Positions 25,630-33,324 of a stretch of DNA of 34,014 bases are shown piece after piece. Below the pieces are notes generated by a model. It worked only from the letters and a program-made list of their open reading frames with translations, did not search any database and was not told the DNA's origin. The stretch lies in NCBI GenBank assembly GCA_021324595.1, contig JAJPIV010000110.1:1-34014 (forward strand), in the 5' to 3' direction. Origin of the DNA: Actinomycetota bacterium (GTDB lineage Bacteria; Actinomycetota; Actinomycetes; Streptosporangiales; Streptosporangiaceae). The number at the start of each line of letters is the position of its first letter. Positions within the stretch are counted from its first letter, which is position 1. Both the position numbers and the translations under genes were made by a program.

Positions 25630-26745
25630 CCCCCGAGGGTGCCGCTCAGATGCCGCGCGCGCCGGGCCGGGGGCCTGGTGCGGGCGTGGTGGGTGAGGCG
25701 GTGGTGGAAGGGCGGCGGGCCGTCGTGCCCGCGGCGGGCGTTCACCGGGCCGGTGCCGCGGGTCCGGCCGCGGCGGCGGGTCGCGGGGCGGCTGCGGGGG
25801 CAGGCCGCCGCGGAGGCCGGCGACCGGGGCATCGCCCCGGCGCAGGCGGCCCGGCCTGCCGGGGTGTCGTGGCCGGTGGCTTACCAGGCCTGCGCCAGGC
25901 GGGCGGACGAGGTGCCCGCCCGGCCGGCCGGGCCGGCGGCGTTCCTGGGGATCGGTGAGCACCGGCGGGGCCGGCCCAGGTGGCGGGCCGGTGAGCCCGG
26001 CGGGTACGTGCCGCTCGCCGGCCGGTGGCACGCCTGCTTCTTCGGCCTGCCCGGGGGCCAGGGGCCGCTCGGCCAGGCCGAGGGCCGCACCGCCGGCGAC
26101 GCGGCGCACTGGCCGGCCCGGCAGCCGCCTGCCTGGCGCGGCGCCGTCCGGGTGGCCGCCACCGGCATGCGCACGATCTATGCTTCCGCGGTGGCCCGCA
26201 TGCTCCCCGGCGCGGCGCCGGCGGCGGGCCTGTTCCACGTCGTCCGGCTGGCGGTCACGATGACCGGGGACGCGCGCCGCCGGGCGGCGCGGGCAAGGCA
26301 CGGGCGGCCGGGCCGCTCCGGGAACCCCGGGCACGGGGCCAGGCGGCTGCCGGGCCGCACCGCCGGGGACCTGTCCGCCGCCCGGCTCGCCAAGGCCACC
26401 GGCACCCGGGAGGCCAGCCGTCACGGCCAGGCGGCCCCGGCCGCCTGGACCGGCAAGGAAAAGCCCCGCCCCGCGCTGAACCCCCGCGCCCGCGGCGGGC
26501 GGCCCACCCCGCGCGAGCAGGCGGCGCGGGACCGGCTGCTCCGGTCCCACGACCGGAGCTCCCCGCACGACGACATCCCCCAGCAGGCCACCCCGGCCAG
26601 CACCATCACCCGCTAGGAAGGACCAGATCGCGGCGGCAGCACAGGCCGGCGCGATGAACGCCAAGAGCAAGCCGCTGAACCAGACCGCCAACCTGGACGC
26701 CCGCCACGCCCACAGGTCCCGCAACCCCGCCACTCAGCGCCGGCC
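25630..26745 (+). pseudogene. Decayed ISL3-family transposase
   Basis: One frame, open from 25483 to 26616, contains ISL3 landmarks in order: CPRRAFTGPVPRV, GVSWPVAYQAC, FLGIGEHRRGRPRW, GRWHACFFGLPGGQGPLGQ, YASAVARMLP and FHVVRLAVTM. After the stop at 26614-26616 the family C-terminus resumes one frame over: NAKSKPLNQ, then DARHAHRSRNPATQR, up to about 26745. Catalytic acids are lost: LGIDE has become LGIGE, the acid before FHVV is gone, and the glutamate of NAKSEGLNR is Lys. The element cannot be active. Terminal repeats were not found. Limits are approximate. It begins just after tRNA-Tyr. Confidence 0.78.
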
Positions 26746-26842
26746 GTCACGATGGCCTGCACCCGCACCACCCGGCAACCGCCACGCGACCCGCCCCCCA
26801 GGCGCCGCCCACGCCCCATGACCAACCAGCAACACGACCCCG

Positions 26843-27136
26843 GTCAACTTCGAAGAGCCCCTGTTCTGTTATCTCGACGAGAAGACGCTCCCGCCCCAGT
26901 GGATGGACGCCGGCATGTTCCTCCAGACCGTGATGGTGCTCCTGCGCGCGGAGGGCATGGATAGCTGTCCTCAGATGGCCTGGGCGGAGTACCACCAGAC
27001 CGTCCGGGAAGTTCTCTACCCGGCCCGGGACCTCGTGCTTGCTTGCGGCATGTCGGTCGGATACGCCGATCCCGGCGTCCCCCGACCAGCGATGCCCCGT
27101 ATACCGCTGTCGGAGGCGGTGACGTTCGTTACGTAA
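26843..27136 (+). pseudogene. Nitroreductase family protein, C-terminal remnant
   Basis: About 97 codons matching the last half of FMN-dependent nitroreductases: NFEEPLFCYLDEKTLPPQW, DAGMFLQTVMVLL, SCPQMAWAEYHQTVREVL and CGMSVGYADP. The N-terminal half with the flavin phosphate-binding arginines is absent, and the usual Asn/Arg of the final motif is altered. The gene was probably cut by the adjacent ISL3 element. The 100 bases before it (26746-26842) show no recognisable gene. The 154 bases after it (27137-27290) show none either. Confidence 0.7.
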
Positions 27137-27290
27137 GGTCACGCTCATCCGACCTGCATGGCCACGATGACCGTTCCAAGCAGTCCGTCATTGCGCCAGA
27201 TCGGCGGCTCCGTGTGTTGCTGACGGCGGAGTCCATGGTCGCGATCGGGGCCGGGGTGAGGGCAGGGCATTGCCGGCCCTTGTGTTGGTG

Positions 27291-27650
27291 TCAGAGCCAG
27301 GCTTCGCCGTTGGCCAGGTCTGCTTCGCCCGGGTACTGGGCGAGGATTGGTTCGAGTGCGGTGATGATCTTGCCGGTGCCGGCTCTCGTGCGCCGGTAAC
27401 TGCCGGGGATGAAGATCATGCCGAAGTGGCCGGCCCCGCCGGGGGTGATGGCCTCGTGGTGGAGCGGCCGGAAGTCACGCAGGTTATTGGTGACCAGGGC
27501 GCGGTGCTCGGCACGCGCGAGTGCAAGGACCTGTGGATCGGGCAGGGCCTCGCGGCCGGGGTCGCCAGCAACGGCTGTCACGTCGTGGCCCCGGGAGCGT
27601 AGTTCACGGGCGATAGCCGGGCTCAGCATCTCATCGAGCAGCAGCCTCAC
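27291..27650 (-). CDS. DUF5615 PIN-like toxin candidate
   Basis: 119-residue protein of the DUF5615 (Mut7-C/PIN-like) type. Conserved features are the opening acidic pair MRLLLDEMLSPAIARELRSRGHD and the second motif ALVTNNLRDFRPLH, where metal-binding acids of the nuclease fold are expected. GTG start, two bases after the stop of the DUF433 gene. In such pairs the PIN-like protein is taken to be an RNase toxin; that has not been read from sequence here. Confidence 0.75.
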   Translation of the reverse strand: MRLLLDEMLSPAIARELRSRGHDVTAVAGDPGREALPDPQVLALARAEHRALVTNNLRDFRPLHHEAITPGGAGHFGMIFIPGSYRRTRAGTGKIITALEPILAQYPGEADLANGEAWL

Positions 27651-27652
27651 CG

Positions 27653-28090
27653 CTAGACGGCTGCCTGCCCGGCCAGGTAAGCGGCGTGCGCGTCGGCGGT
27701 CTCCTGCTCGTTGGCCTGGATCTGCTGGTCGATCTCGGCGGTGTAGGTGCCGTAGTAGGCGACCGCTGCCTGGATGAGGCCGAGCGGGATCTCCAGGTAA
27801 CGCGCCGCCTCAGCCACGTCTCCGCTGTTGTCGCGGACGACTGCGATGACCTCCCACACGTCCTTGCCTGTCCCTACCAGGCGGGCACGGCGCCCGGCCG
27901 GGCCGTCAGCGAAGCGGATCAGCGGGTGCTCGTCCATCCGCAGTCCCTCTTCCACGTATCGCTGCGCCAGGGTCCGGGGTGGCAGGTGGACCCGGCGGGC
28001 CCGGGCACCGAGGCGGCTGATCGTGGCGTCATTCAGGCGGACGCTCAGCGGCTGACTCAGTAATCCATAGTAGTGCGGCGTAGCACACAT
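27653..28090 (-). CDS. DUF433-type antitoxin candidate
   Basis: 145 residues. The N-terminal part QPLSVRLNDATISRLGARARRVHLPPRTLAQRYVEEGLR looks like a ribbon-helix-helix DNA-binding segment. The rest (HPLIRFADGPAGRRARLVGTG, DVWEVIAVVRDN, DVAEAARYLEIPLGLIQAAVAYY) is the DUF433 helix-turn-helix region common in antitoxins paired with DUF5615. ATG at 28090 is preferred over TTG two codons earlier; GGGAGA lies upstream. The 96 bases between this gene and vapC hold no gene. Confidence 0.72.
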   Translation of the reverse strand: MCATPHYYGLLSQPLSVRLNDATISRLGARARRVHLPPRTLAQRYVEEGLRMDEHPLIRFADGPAGRRARLVGTGKDVWEVIAVVRDNSGDVAEAARYLEIPLGLIQAAVAYYGTYTAEIDQQIQANEQETADAHAAYLAGQAAV

Positions 28091-28186
28091 GGGCAATCCG
28101 GTTCTCCCGCCGCCAGTCGGGCAACGAAACGGCGGCGAGGTGCCGGGAGCACGGAGTATTCCGCTGCTGGCCGGGGCCGCCGGGGG

Positions 28187-28564
28187 TCAGATGGTGATGA
28201 GGCTGATGGCCGGGTCGAGGGCGCGCAGGTCCCCGGCGTCGGAGGTGATGACGGGCTGGCCGGCGCGGCGGGCGCAGATGACGGCGTGGGCGTCGGCGAT
28301 GTCGGAGGTCCCGCTGGCCGCCAGGAGGCGGCCGGTGCTGGTGGCGTCGACGTGGTCGAGGCTGACCAGGTCGGTGGCGGGCTGGCGGATCAGGCGGGCC
28401 AGGCGCGCCTGGCGCTCGGGACGGCGGATCGCCTGGGCCAGCACGGTGGCCGGGATCGTCACTGCCGCTCCGGTCTCGCGGGCGCGGGCGAGCAGGACCA
28501 GGACGCGGCGGTCGCCGCGGTCGATGGCGATCAGTGCCCCGGCGTCCAAGGTGACGCCGGGCAT
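28187..28564 (-). CDS. PIN-domain toxin, VapC-like
   Basis: 125-residue PIN-domain ribonuclease candidate. Acidic residues are at Asp7 (VTLDAGALIAIDRGD), in SDIADAHAVICARR and in ITSDAGDLRAL. The glutamate usual in helix 2 is replaced by Gln (PATVLAQAIRR), as in some actinobacterial VapCs. ATG overlaps the antitoxin stop (ATGA), the usual toxin-antitoxin coupling. Confidence 0.85.
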   Translation of the reverse strand: MPGVTLDAGALIAIDRGDRRVLVLLARARETGAAVTIPATVLAQAIRRPERQARLARLIRQPATDLVSLDHVDATSTGRLLAASGTSDIADAHAVICARRAGQPVITSDAGDLRALDPAISLITI

Positions 28565-28824
28565 CAGGCGGCGGACTTGCCGGGCCGGGTGGTGACGCCG
28601 AGGATTCCGTCGGCCCAGGCCCGTTCGTCGTCGGTCATCGGGCCGCCGGTCTCCCGCAGCGCTTCGGCGAGCATCGCCCCCCAGCCGGCCACATCGTCAA
28701 GCGCCACGGAGACGGCATGCTGGACGAACCCGGATACGCTCGCGGCTGACCCGGCCTGGACCAGGGCCTGGATCCGGGCGAGCTGGGCCTGGTCCAGGGT
28801 GATTGTCACCTTCCTTGTTGCCAT
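28564..28824 (-). CDS. Ribbon-helix-helix antitoxin, VapB-like
   Basis: 86 residues. MATRKVTITLDQAQLARIQALVQAG is the ribbon-helix-helix DNA-binding segment, and the C-terminal helix (DDERAWADGILG) would cap the toxin. The ATG at 28824 is chosen over the one four codons upstream because TATGGT on the minus strand ends seven bases before it, suggesting a leaderless message, and no ribosome site precedes either ATG. Confidence 0.82.
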   Translation of the reverse strand: MATRKVTITLDQAQLARIQALVQAGSAASVSGFVQHAVSVALDDVAGWGAMLAEALRETGGPMTDDERAWADGILGVTTRPGKSAA

Positions 28825-28840
28825 ACCAGTTACCATACCA
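28821..28840 (-). promoter_or_regulatory. Operator-like direct repeat at vapB start
   Basis: CCATACCA occurs at 28821-28828 and 28833-28840, separated by GTTA. The repeat overlaps both the -10-like element (28832-28837, minus strand TATGGT) and the vapB start codon, so bound antitoxin would block initiation. This is the expected place for toxin-antitoxin autoregulation. Confidence 0.55.
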
Positions 28841-28871
28841 TTGTCGGCGGCCTGGCATGCTAGCCGGAGGG

Positions 28872-29015
28872 TCAGACCCTCGACGGCGAGAAATTCGCCC
28901 GCGACGTGAGCTGGCGGCGCTGCGCGCGGCCAATGCCCGGCTGCGGGAGGTCATGGAGTACGCGGACCAGCCGGATCGCCTTCGCCTTCGTGCCCTGGCC
29001 GTACTTGACTGGCAT
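28872..29015 (-). pseudogene. Possible IS3-type OrfA scrap
   Basis: From an ATG at 29015 the minus strand reads MPVKYGQGTKAKAIRLVR, much like the start of IS3-family OrfA helix-turn-helix proteins, but the similarity stops after about 20 residues and the frame ends at 28872. The plus strand over 28905-28965 gives a coiled-coil-like ELAALRAANARLREV. Neither is a convincing gene; a shuffled insertion-sequence remnant is the best reading. Confidence 0.35.
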
Positions 29016-29093
29016 GAACGTGACATCCTTCCCAGCCTTCGGAAGCATGCACGAAACCCGGGACGGTTCATGGGGCGAGAGTGTAAGAAGTGG

Positions 29094-29122
29094 TTGAAGC
29101 CTCCGAGTGGCCTGGCTAAACT
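29094..29122 (+). promoter_or_regulatory. Housekeeping promoter for the M23-like gene
   Basis: TTGAAG (29094-29099), exactly 17 bases, then TAAACT (29117-29122). Transcription would start near 29129, giving a leader of about 117 bases that contains a GCCGCC/GGCGGC hairpin at 29148-29164. Confidence 0.65.
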
Positions 29123-29245
29123 GACCCGTCAACCTCATGGCCAGGAAGCCGCCGCGATGGCGGCGGCGACAGGCCGCTACCCCGTTCTCGAGCTGGCCGC
29201 GAGCCTTCCGCTGAACCGGGAGCCCACGGAGGAGGGTGACTGCGT

Positions 29246-30412
29246 GTGCACGCGTCGCTCGCAGAGCGCGAGGCCCCGACGAGCCGCAAGCTGAAGGCGC
29301 GCCGGCGGATCGCGCTCAGCATCGCGACGATGGTCAGCGTCGCCGCGCTGGTCGCCGCGGGCGGCGCTGGTGGCCCTGCGGCCGCGGCCCCGCGGCTCAC
29401 CCCCGCGCAGGCCAGGAAGATGCTCGCCCGCCTCAACGCGGACGCGACCAGGCTGGGCCTGCAGTACGCCAAGGTGGTGCAGCGGCTCGTATTCGCCGAC
29501 CAGCGGCTGAAGCTCCTGGAGAAGCAGGCCGCGCTCTACCGCGCCCCGGTCGATGCGATGCGCAAGCAGATCGCCCGGCTGGCCGTCGTCGCCTACGAGC
29601 AAGAGGGCATGGACTCACCGCTCGTGATGCTGACCATGGCCTCGCCCCAGCACGTGCTCAGCGACGCGTCGATCCTGAGTCACCTTTCCTATGACGAAAC
29701 CGCTCAGATCGACCAGTACCTGAAAGCCGCCAGGGCGCTGCTCGGGGCAGAGCGGGCGGTCACCCGCGCCCGAGCCGGGATCCTCCGGCTGAAGCACGCG
29801 CTCCGCCGGCGGCTCGCGGTCCTGGTGGCGCTCAACCGGAAGGAGGGGAACCTGCTGCCGGTGCTGACCCTGAAGCAGCTGGCGACCACCGGTCATCCGT
29901 ACCTGAACCCGCTGCGCCAGATCAGCGGCCTGATCCCTAGTCGTGTCGACATGGGCGTGGACTTCGCCGGAACAGGGCCCGTATACGCGCTCGGCTCCGG
30001 CGTGATCACGCAGGCGCAGGCGGACAACGGCGGCTGGCCGGGCGGCGGCTGGATCACCTACCAGCTCACCGACGGCCCGGCGGTGGGCGAGGTCGTCTAC
30101 GTCGCCGAGGACGTCACCCCGACCGTGCGAGTCGGCCAGGACGTGACCCCCCGCACCGTGATCGCGCGCATGTTCAACGGGAGTGACGGCATCGAGACGG
30201 GATGGGCGATGCCTGACAGCGCGTCGTCGGAGTCGGAGCTGCCCGAGGCCGGCGGCATCGGCGGCGCCGGCCCGTTCCCGACCGCCATCGGGATGAACTT
30301 CGAGTACCTGCTCCGGGCGCTCGGGGTGCCCGCCTCGGGCGACCTTGGCAAGCCGACGTTCGGGCTGGTTCCGTCCCGTTATCAGATCGACTGGGCCAAG
30401 GTCCTGCGCTGA
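29246..30412 (+). CDS. Secreted coiled-coil protein with degenerate M23-like domain
   Basis: 388 residues. A signal peptide (basic 13-21, hydrophobic 22-38, Ala-rich cleavage region near 45-49) is followed by a long helical region (52-200), as in NlpC/P60 and M23 cell-wall proteins. From about 230 there is a lysostaphin-like beta fold: VDMGVDFAGTGPVYALGSGVI, then VVYVAEDVTPTVRVGQDVTP. The zinc ligand His expected before MGVD is Asp235, and no HxH is seen, so peptidase activity is doubtful; a binding or activator role is possible. GTG at 29246 behind GGAGGAGGG; another GTG overlaps at 29244 out of frame. Confidence 0.78.
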   Translation: MHASLAEREAPTSRKLKARRRIALSIATMVSVAALVAAGGAGGPAAAAPRLTPAQARKMLARLNADATRLGLQYAKVVQRLVFADQRLKLLEKQAALYRAPVDAMRKQIARLAVVAYEQEGMDSPLVMLTMASPQHVLSDASILSHLSYDETAQIDQYLKAARALLGAERAVTRARAGILRLKHALRRRLAVLVALNRKEGNLLPVLTLKQLATTGHPYLNPLRQISGLIPSRVDMGVDFAGTGPVYALGSGVITQAQADNGGWPGGGWITYQLTDGPAVGEVVYVAEDVTPTVRVGQDVTPRTVIARMFNGSDGIETGWAMPDSASSESELPEAGGIGGAGPFPTAIGMNFEYLLRALGVPASGDLGKPTFGLVPSRYQIDWAKVLR

Positions 30413-30559
30413 CGCCGGGTGTCCTGCGCGGCGCGGGCGGGAGGTCAGCGTGCCCCGCTGCCCGGCGCGGCCGTGGCCAGGGTGGCCGACGGGCGGGCCG
30501 GTCTACGAACACGGTTCCCGGGCTCGAGCACCGGGCGCGGTGGCGCGGGCGGGAATGAT

Positions 30560-30573
30560 GTAGTCGTCACTAC
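30560..30573 (+). promoter_or_regulatory. MarR-type operator candidate
   Basis: GTAGT (30560-30564) and ACTAC (30569-30573) form a 14-bp inverted repeat around CGTC, 14 bases before the marR start. An overlapping TACAGT (30571-30576) could be the -10, giving a very short leader. TCACGTGA (30584-30591), an 8-bp palindrome, spans the start codon. Confidence 0.5.
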
Positions 30574-30587
30574 AGTTGTCTGATCAC

Positions 30588-31097
30588 GTGACGACACCTG
30601 ACGGGCCGCGGGGCGGAGGGCCGGCTGCCGACGTCTCGCTGGAGGCCAGCCTCGGATTCCTGGCCGGCCGGGCGCACCGCAAGCTGCGCAGCGCGTGGGA
30701 ACGCCAGATCGCCGACCTCGGCCTGACTGCCCCGCAGGCGGCGATGCTGCGCGCGGCCTGCGAGTGGCCGGGCTCGGGGCTGCGGGAGCTGGCCAGGCGC
30801 ACCCATGCGGACCCGATGAACGCCAAGCGCCTCGCCGACCACCTGGAGCGGGCCGGCCTGCTCAGGTCGAGCCCCGACGCCGCCCACCGGCAGCGCCGCG
30901 TGCTGGAGCCCACCGAGCGCGGGCTCGCCGTCGCCGGCGAGGTGGCCGCCCGGGCCGCCGCCTGGGAGCGGCGGCTGACCGGCCTGATCGGCGCCGAGGA
31001 CGCCGTCCGCCTGAAGCTCCTGCTCGCGCGCGCCGAGCAGGTGATCGACTCGCTGTCCGGGGAGCCGGGTCCCGGCCCGGCCGGCATCCACGATTGA
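30588..31097 (+). CDS. MarR family transcriptional regulator
   Basis: 169-residue winged-helix regulator. Dimerisation helices flank the DNA-binding core LTAPQAAMLRAACEWPGSGLRELARRTHADPMNAKRLADHLERAGLL with the wing RQRRVLEPTERG. GTG at 30588 is preferred; a TTG at 30576 would add four residues. No ribosome site is seen, consistent with a near-leaderless transcript. It stands at the head of a run with a methyltransferase and an efflux pump, which it probably controls. Confidence 0.9.
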   Translation: MTTPDGPRGGGPAADVSLEASLGFLAGRAHRKLRSAWERQIADLGLTAPQAAMLRAACEWPGSGLRELARRTHADPMNAKRLADHLERAGLLRSSPDAAHRQRRVLEPTERGLAVAGEVAARAAAWERRLTGLIGAEDAVRLKLLLARAEQVIDSLSGEPGPGPAGIHD

Positions 31098-31108
31098 GGA
31101 GCACGCGC

Positions 31109-31717
31109 ATGACTCACCGGCACGCGGCGGACTGGAACCGCCGGTACGCGAGCACCGGCCGGCTGTTCCCGGTGGAGCCCGACGAATCACTCGTCGAGCT
31201 GGCCTCCGGGCTGGCTCCCGGCACGGCGCTCGACCTCGGCGCGGGCGAGGGCCGGAACAGCCTCTGGCTGGCCCGCCAGGGCTGGCGGGTGACCGCCGTC
31301 GACCTCTCGCCCGTGGCGCTCGGGCGGCTGAGAGCGGCGGCCGGCCACCTGCCCGTGGCCACGGTCGTCGCCGACATGAGCGACTACCTCGCGGGCGGCC
31401 AGAGTTTCGACCTGGTCGTGCTGGCGTTCATCCACCCGGCGCCCGCCGACCGCGCGGCCCTCCTCGCCGCAGCGGCCGCGGCCGTCGCCCCCGGCGGGCA
31501 CCTGTTCCTGGTCGGCCATCACCTCGGCTCGCTGGGCCGCGCCGGCCCGCCAGACCCCGCTCGCCTCTACACCACCGAGCGCCTGCGGGACGCCCTGCCT
31601 GGCCTGCGCGTCGCGCGCCTGACCGAACGCCGGCGACGGCCGGACCCGGGCTCCGCGCCGCTGCTCGACGTGCTCGCCTGGGCGGAACGCCCGGCCGCGG
31701 CCCGGGAGCCGGCGTGA
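31109..31717 (+). CDS. SAM-dependent methyltransferase
   Basis: 202-residue class I methyltransferase. Motif I is LDLGAGEGRNSLWLA, the acidic end of strand 2 is VTAVDLSPVAL, and motif IV is FDLVVLAFIHPAP. It resembles small thiopurine/tellurite-type methyltransferases; substrate unknown. ATG at 31109 behind GAGGAG, 11 bases after marR. Its stop overlaps the GTG of the efflux pump. Confidence 0.88.
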   Translation: MTHRHAADWNRRYASTGRLFPVEPDESLVELASGLAPGTALDLGAGEGRNSLWLARQGWRVTAVDLSPVALGRLRAAAGHLPVATVVADMSDYLAGGQSFDLVVLAFIHPAPADRAALLAAAAAAVAPGGHLFLVGHHLGSLGRAGPPDPARLYTTERLRDALPGLRVARLTERRRRPDPGSAPLLDVLAWAERPAAAREPA

Positions 31718-31770
31718 GCACCCGGGAAGCCGGCGTGAGCACCCGGGAAGCCGGCGTGAGCACCCGGGAA
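31708..31770 (+). repeat. Three perfect 21-bp tandem copies spanning a gene junction
   Basis: Copies at 31708-31728, 31729-31749 and 31750-31770 are identical. The first copy includes the methyltransferase stop and the efflux-pump start; each copy carries an in-frame GTG (31714, 31735, 31756), so the pump N-terminus reads as three STREAG/STREGG repeats. Confidence 0.95.
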
Positions 31771-33324
31771 GGCGGCGCCAGGCGTGGCGCGGCCCGGCGC
31801 CAGGCCGCTTCCGGGACGCTGACCCACCGCCGCCAGGACCTGGCCCTGGCGATCATCGGCGCCGCGCAGCTCATGGTCATGCTCGACCTGACCATCGTGA
31901 ACGTCGCGCTGCCCACCATCGGCCGCGCCCTCGGATTCTCAGCGACCGGGCTGGCGTGGGTGATCAACGCCTACGTGGTGGCGTTCGGCGGGCTGCTGCT
32001 GCTCGGCGGGCGATCCGGCGACCTGTTCGGCCGGCGGCGGATGTTCGTGGCCGGCGTGCTGGCGTTCTCGCTCGCCTCGCTGGCCGGCGGGCTGGCCACG
32101 GGCCAGGCGGCCCTGATCGCGGCCAGGGCGATCCAGGGCGCCGGGGCGGCGATCGCGTCGCCCACGGCGCTGTCGCTGATCGCCGCGACGTTCGCCGACG
32201 GCCCGGCCAGGCACCGGGCGATGGCGGTCTACGCGGCCATGTCCGGCGCCGGCGGCGGTCTCGGGCTACTGGTCGGCGGGCTGCTCACCGAGTGGGCGTC
32301 GTGGCGGTGGGTGCTGTTCGTGAACGTGCCGATCGGACTGCTGGTGGCGACCGGTGCGGCGCTCGTGCTCGACCCGGGCGCGGGCAGGGCGAGGCCCGGG
32401 CGGCTCGACCTGCCGGGCGCGGCGGCGGTGACCGCGGGCACGGCGCTGCTCGCCTACGGTCTGTCCCGGGCCGCCGACTCCGGCTGGTCCGGCACGGGCA
32501 CGATCGTCAGCCTGCTCGCGGCGGGGGCGCTGCTCGCCGGGTTCGCGCTGATCGAGGCACGCAGCAGCCAGCCGCTGCTGCCGCCGCGGATGCTGGCCAG
32601 CCGGAACCGGGCGGGCGGCTACGCGATCATGCTACTGCTCGGGGCGGCGATGCTGTCGCTGATCTTCTTCATGACACAGTTCTTCCAGGACGTGCTCGGC
32701 TACAGCCCGATCGTCACCGGCCTGGCCATCCTGCCCCTGCCGGTCACCGTCGGCACGGTCAGCCAGATCACGTCCCGGCTGGTCACGCGGGCGGGCATCC
32801 GCCCGCCGCTGACGATGGGGCCGCTCGTGCTGGCCGCCGGGCTGGCCTGGCTGTCGATGATCTCCGCGCGCGAAGGCTACCCGGCCGCCCTCGGCCCCCT
32901 GCTGCTGGCTGGCCTCGGCATGGGCCTGTCGTTCGTGCCGCTGACCCTGAACACCGTGTCGGGCGTCCGCCATGAGGAGGTCGGCCTGGCCTCCGGCCTG
33001 CTGAACACCAGCCAGCAGATCGGCGGATCGCTCGGCCTGGCCGTGCTGGTGGCCGTCGCCGCCACCGTCACCAGGAGCGCGGTCCGGGCGGCGGTCACCG
33101 CCGCCGGGCACGCCGGCCGGCAGGCGGCGGCGCGCGCGCCGGTCCCCGCCCACGCTCTGGTCGCCGGCTACGACGGCGCGTTCCGGGTGGGGGCGGCGAT
33201 CGCAGCGGTGGCCTTCCTCGTGGCGGTGGCGGCGCTGCGCGCGGCGCCGGCGCCGCGGGTCCCCGGCCCGCCTCCGGCCGGGGCGCCTGAGGGCGCGGTC
33301 AGCCGCGGGAGCCCGGTTCGGTGA
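31714..33324 (+). CDS. EmrB/QacA-type drug efflux MFS transporter
   Basis: DHA2-family proton-driven exporter of up to 536 residues with 14 helices. Helix 1 motif LDLTIVNVALPTIG, motif A GGRSGDLFGRRRMF, and motif C GAGGGLGLLVGGLLTEWASWRWVLFVNVP are clear. The start may be GTG 31714, 31735 or 31756; the first overlaps the methyltransferase stop and allows coupling. The first 35 residues are hydrophilic and not conserved. Probably regulated by the MarR protein upstream. The 3' end overlaps the convergent sigma fragment by 26 bases. Confidence 0.9.
   Translation: MSTREAGVSTREAGVSTREGGARRGAARRQAASGTLTHRRQDLALAIIGAAQLMVMLDLTIVNVALPTIGRALGFSATGLAWVINAYVVAFGGLLLLGGRSGDLFGRRRMFVAGVLAFSLASLAGGLATGQAALIAARAIQGAGAAIASPTALSLIAATFADGPARHRAMAVYAAMSGAGGGLGLLVGGLLTEWASWRWVLFVNVPIGLLVATGAALVLDPGAGRARPGRLDLPGAAAVTAGTALLAYGLSRAADSGWSGTGTIVSLLAAGALLAGFALIEARSSQPLLPPRMLASRNRAGGYAIMLLLGAAMLSLIFFMTQFFQDVLGYSPIVTGLAILPLPVTVGTVSQITSRLVTRAGIRPPLTMGPLVLAAGLAWLSMISAREGYPAALGPLLLAGLGMGLSFVPLTLNTVSGVRHEEVGLASGLLNTSQQIGGSLGLAVLVAVAATVTRSAVRAAVTAAGHAGRQAAARAPVPAHALVAGYDGAFRVGAAIAAVAFLVAVAALRAAPAPRVPGPPPAGAPEGAVSRGSPVR

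Noticed and set aside
25540-29100. Attachment-site duplication of the tRNA-Tyr 3' end
   Set aside because: No second copy of the tRNA T-arm/acceptor sequence was found by eye, and no integrase gene is present.
29129-29245. Possible c-di-AMP (ydaO-type) riboswitch in the leader of the M23-like gene
   Set aside because: Such switches often precede actinobacterial cell-wall genes, but the leader is only about 117 bases and I could not find the conserved core; only a simple GC hairpin is evident.
28803-29294. Plus-strand gene of about 160 codons between vapB and the M23-like gene
   Set aside because: It overlaps vapB and the strong promoter at 29094-29122, has no ribosome site and only a short coiled-coil-like stretch; its end merges into the next gene in another frame.
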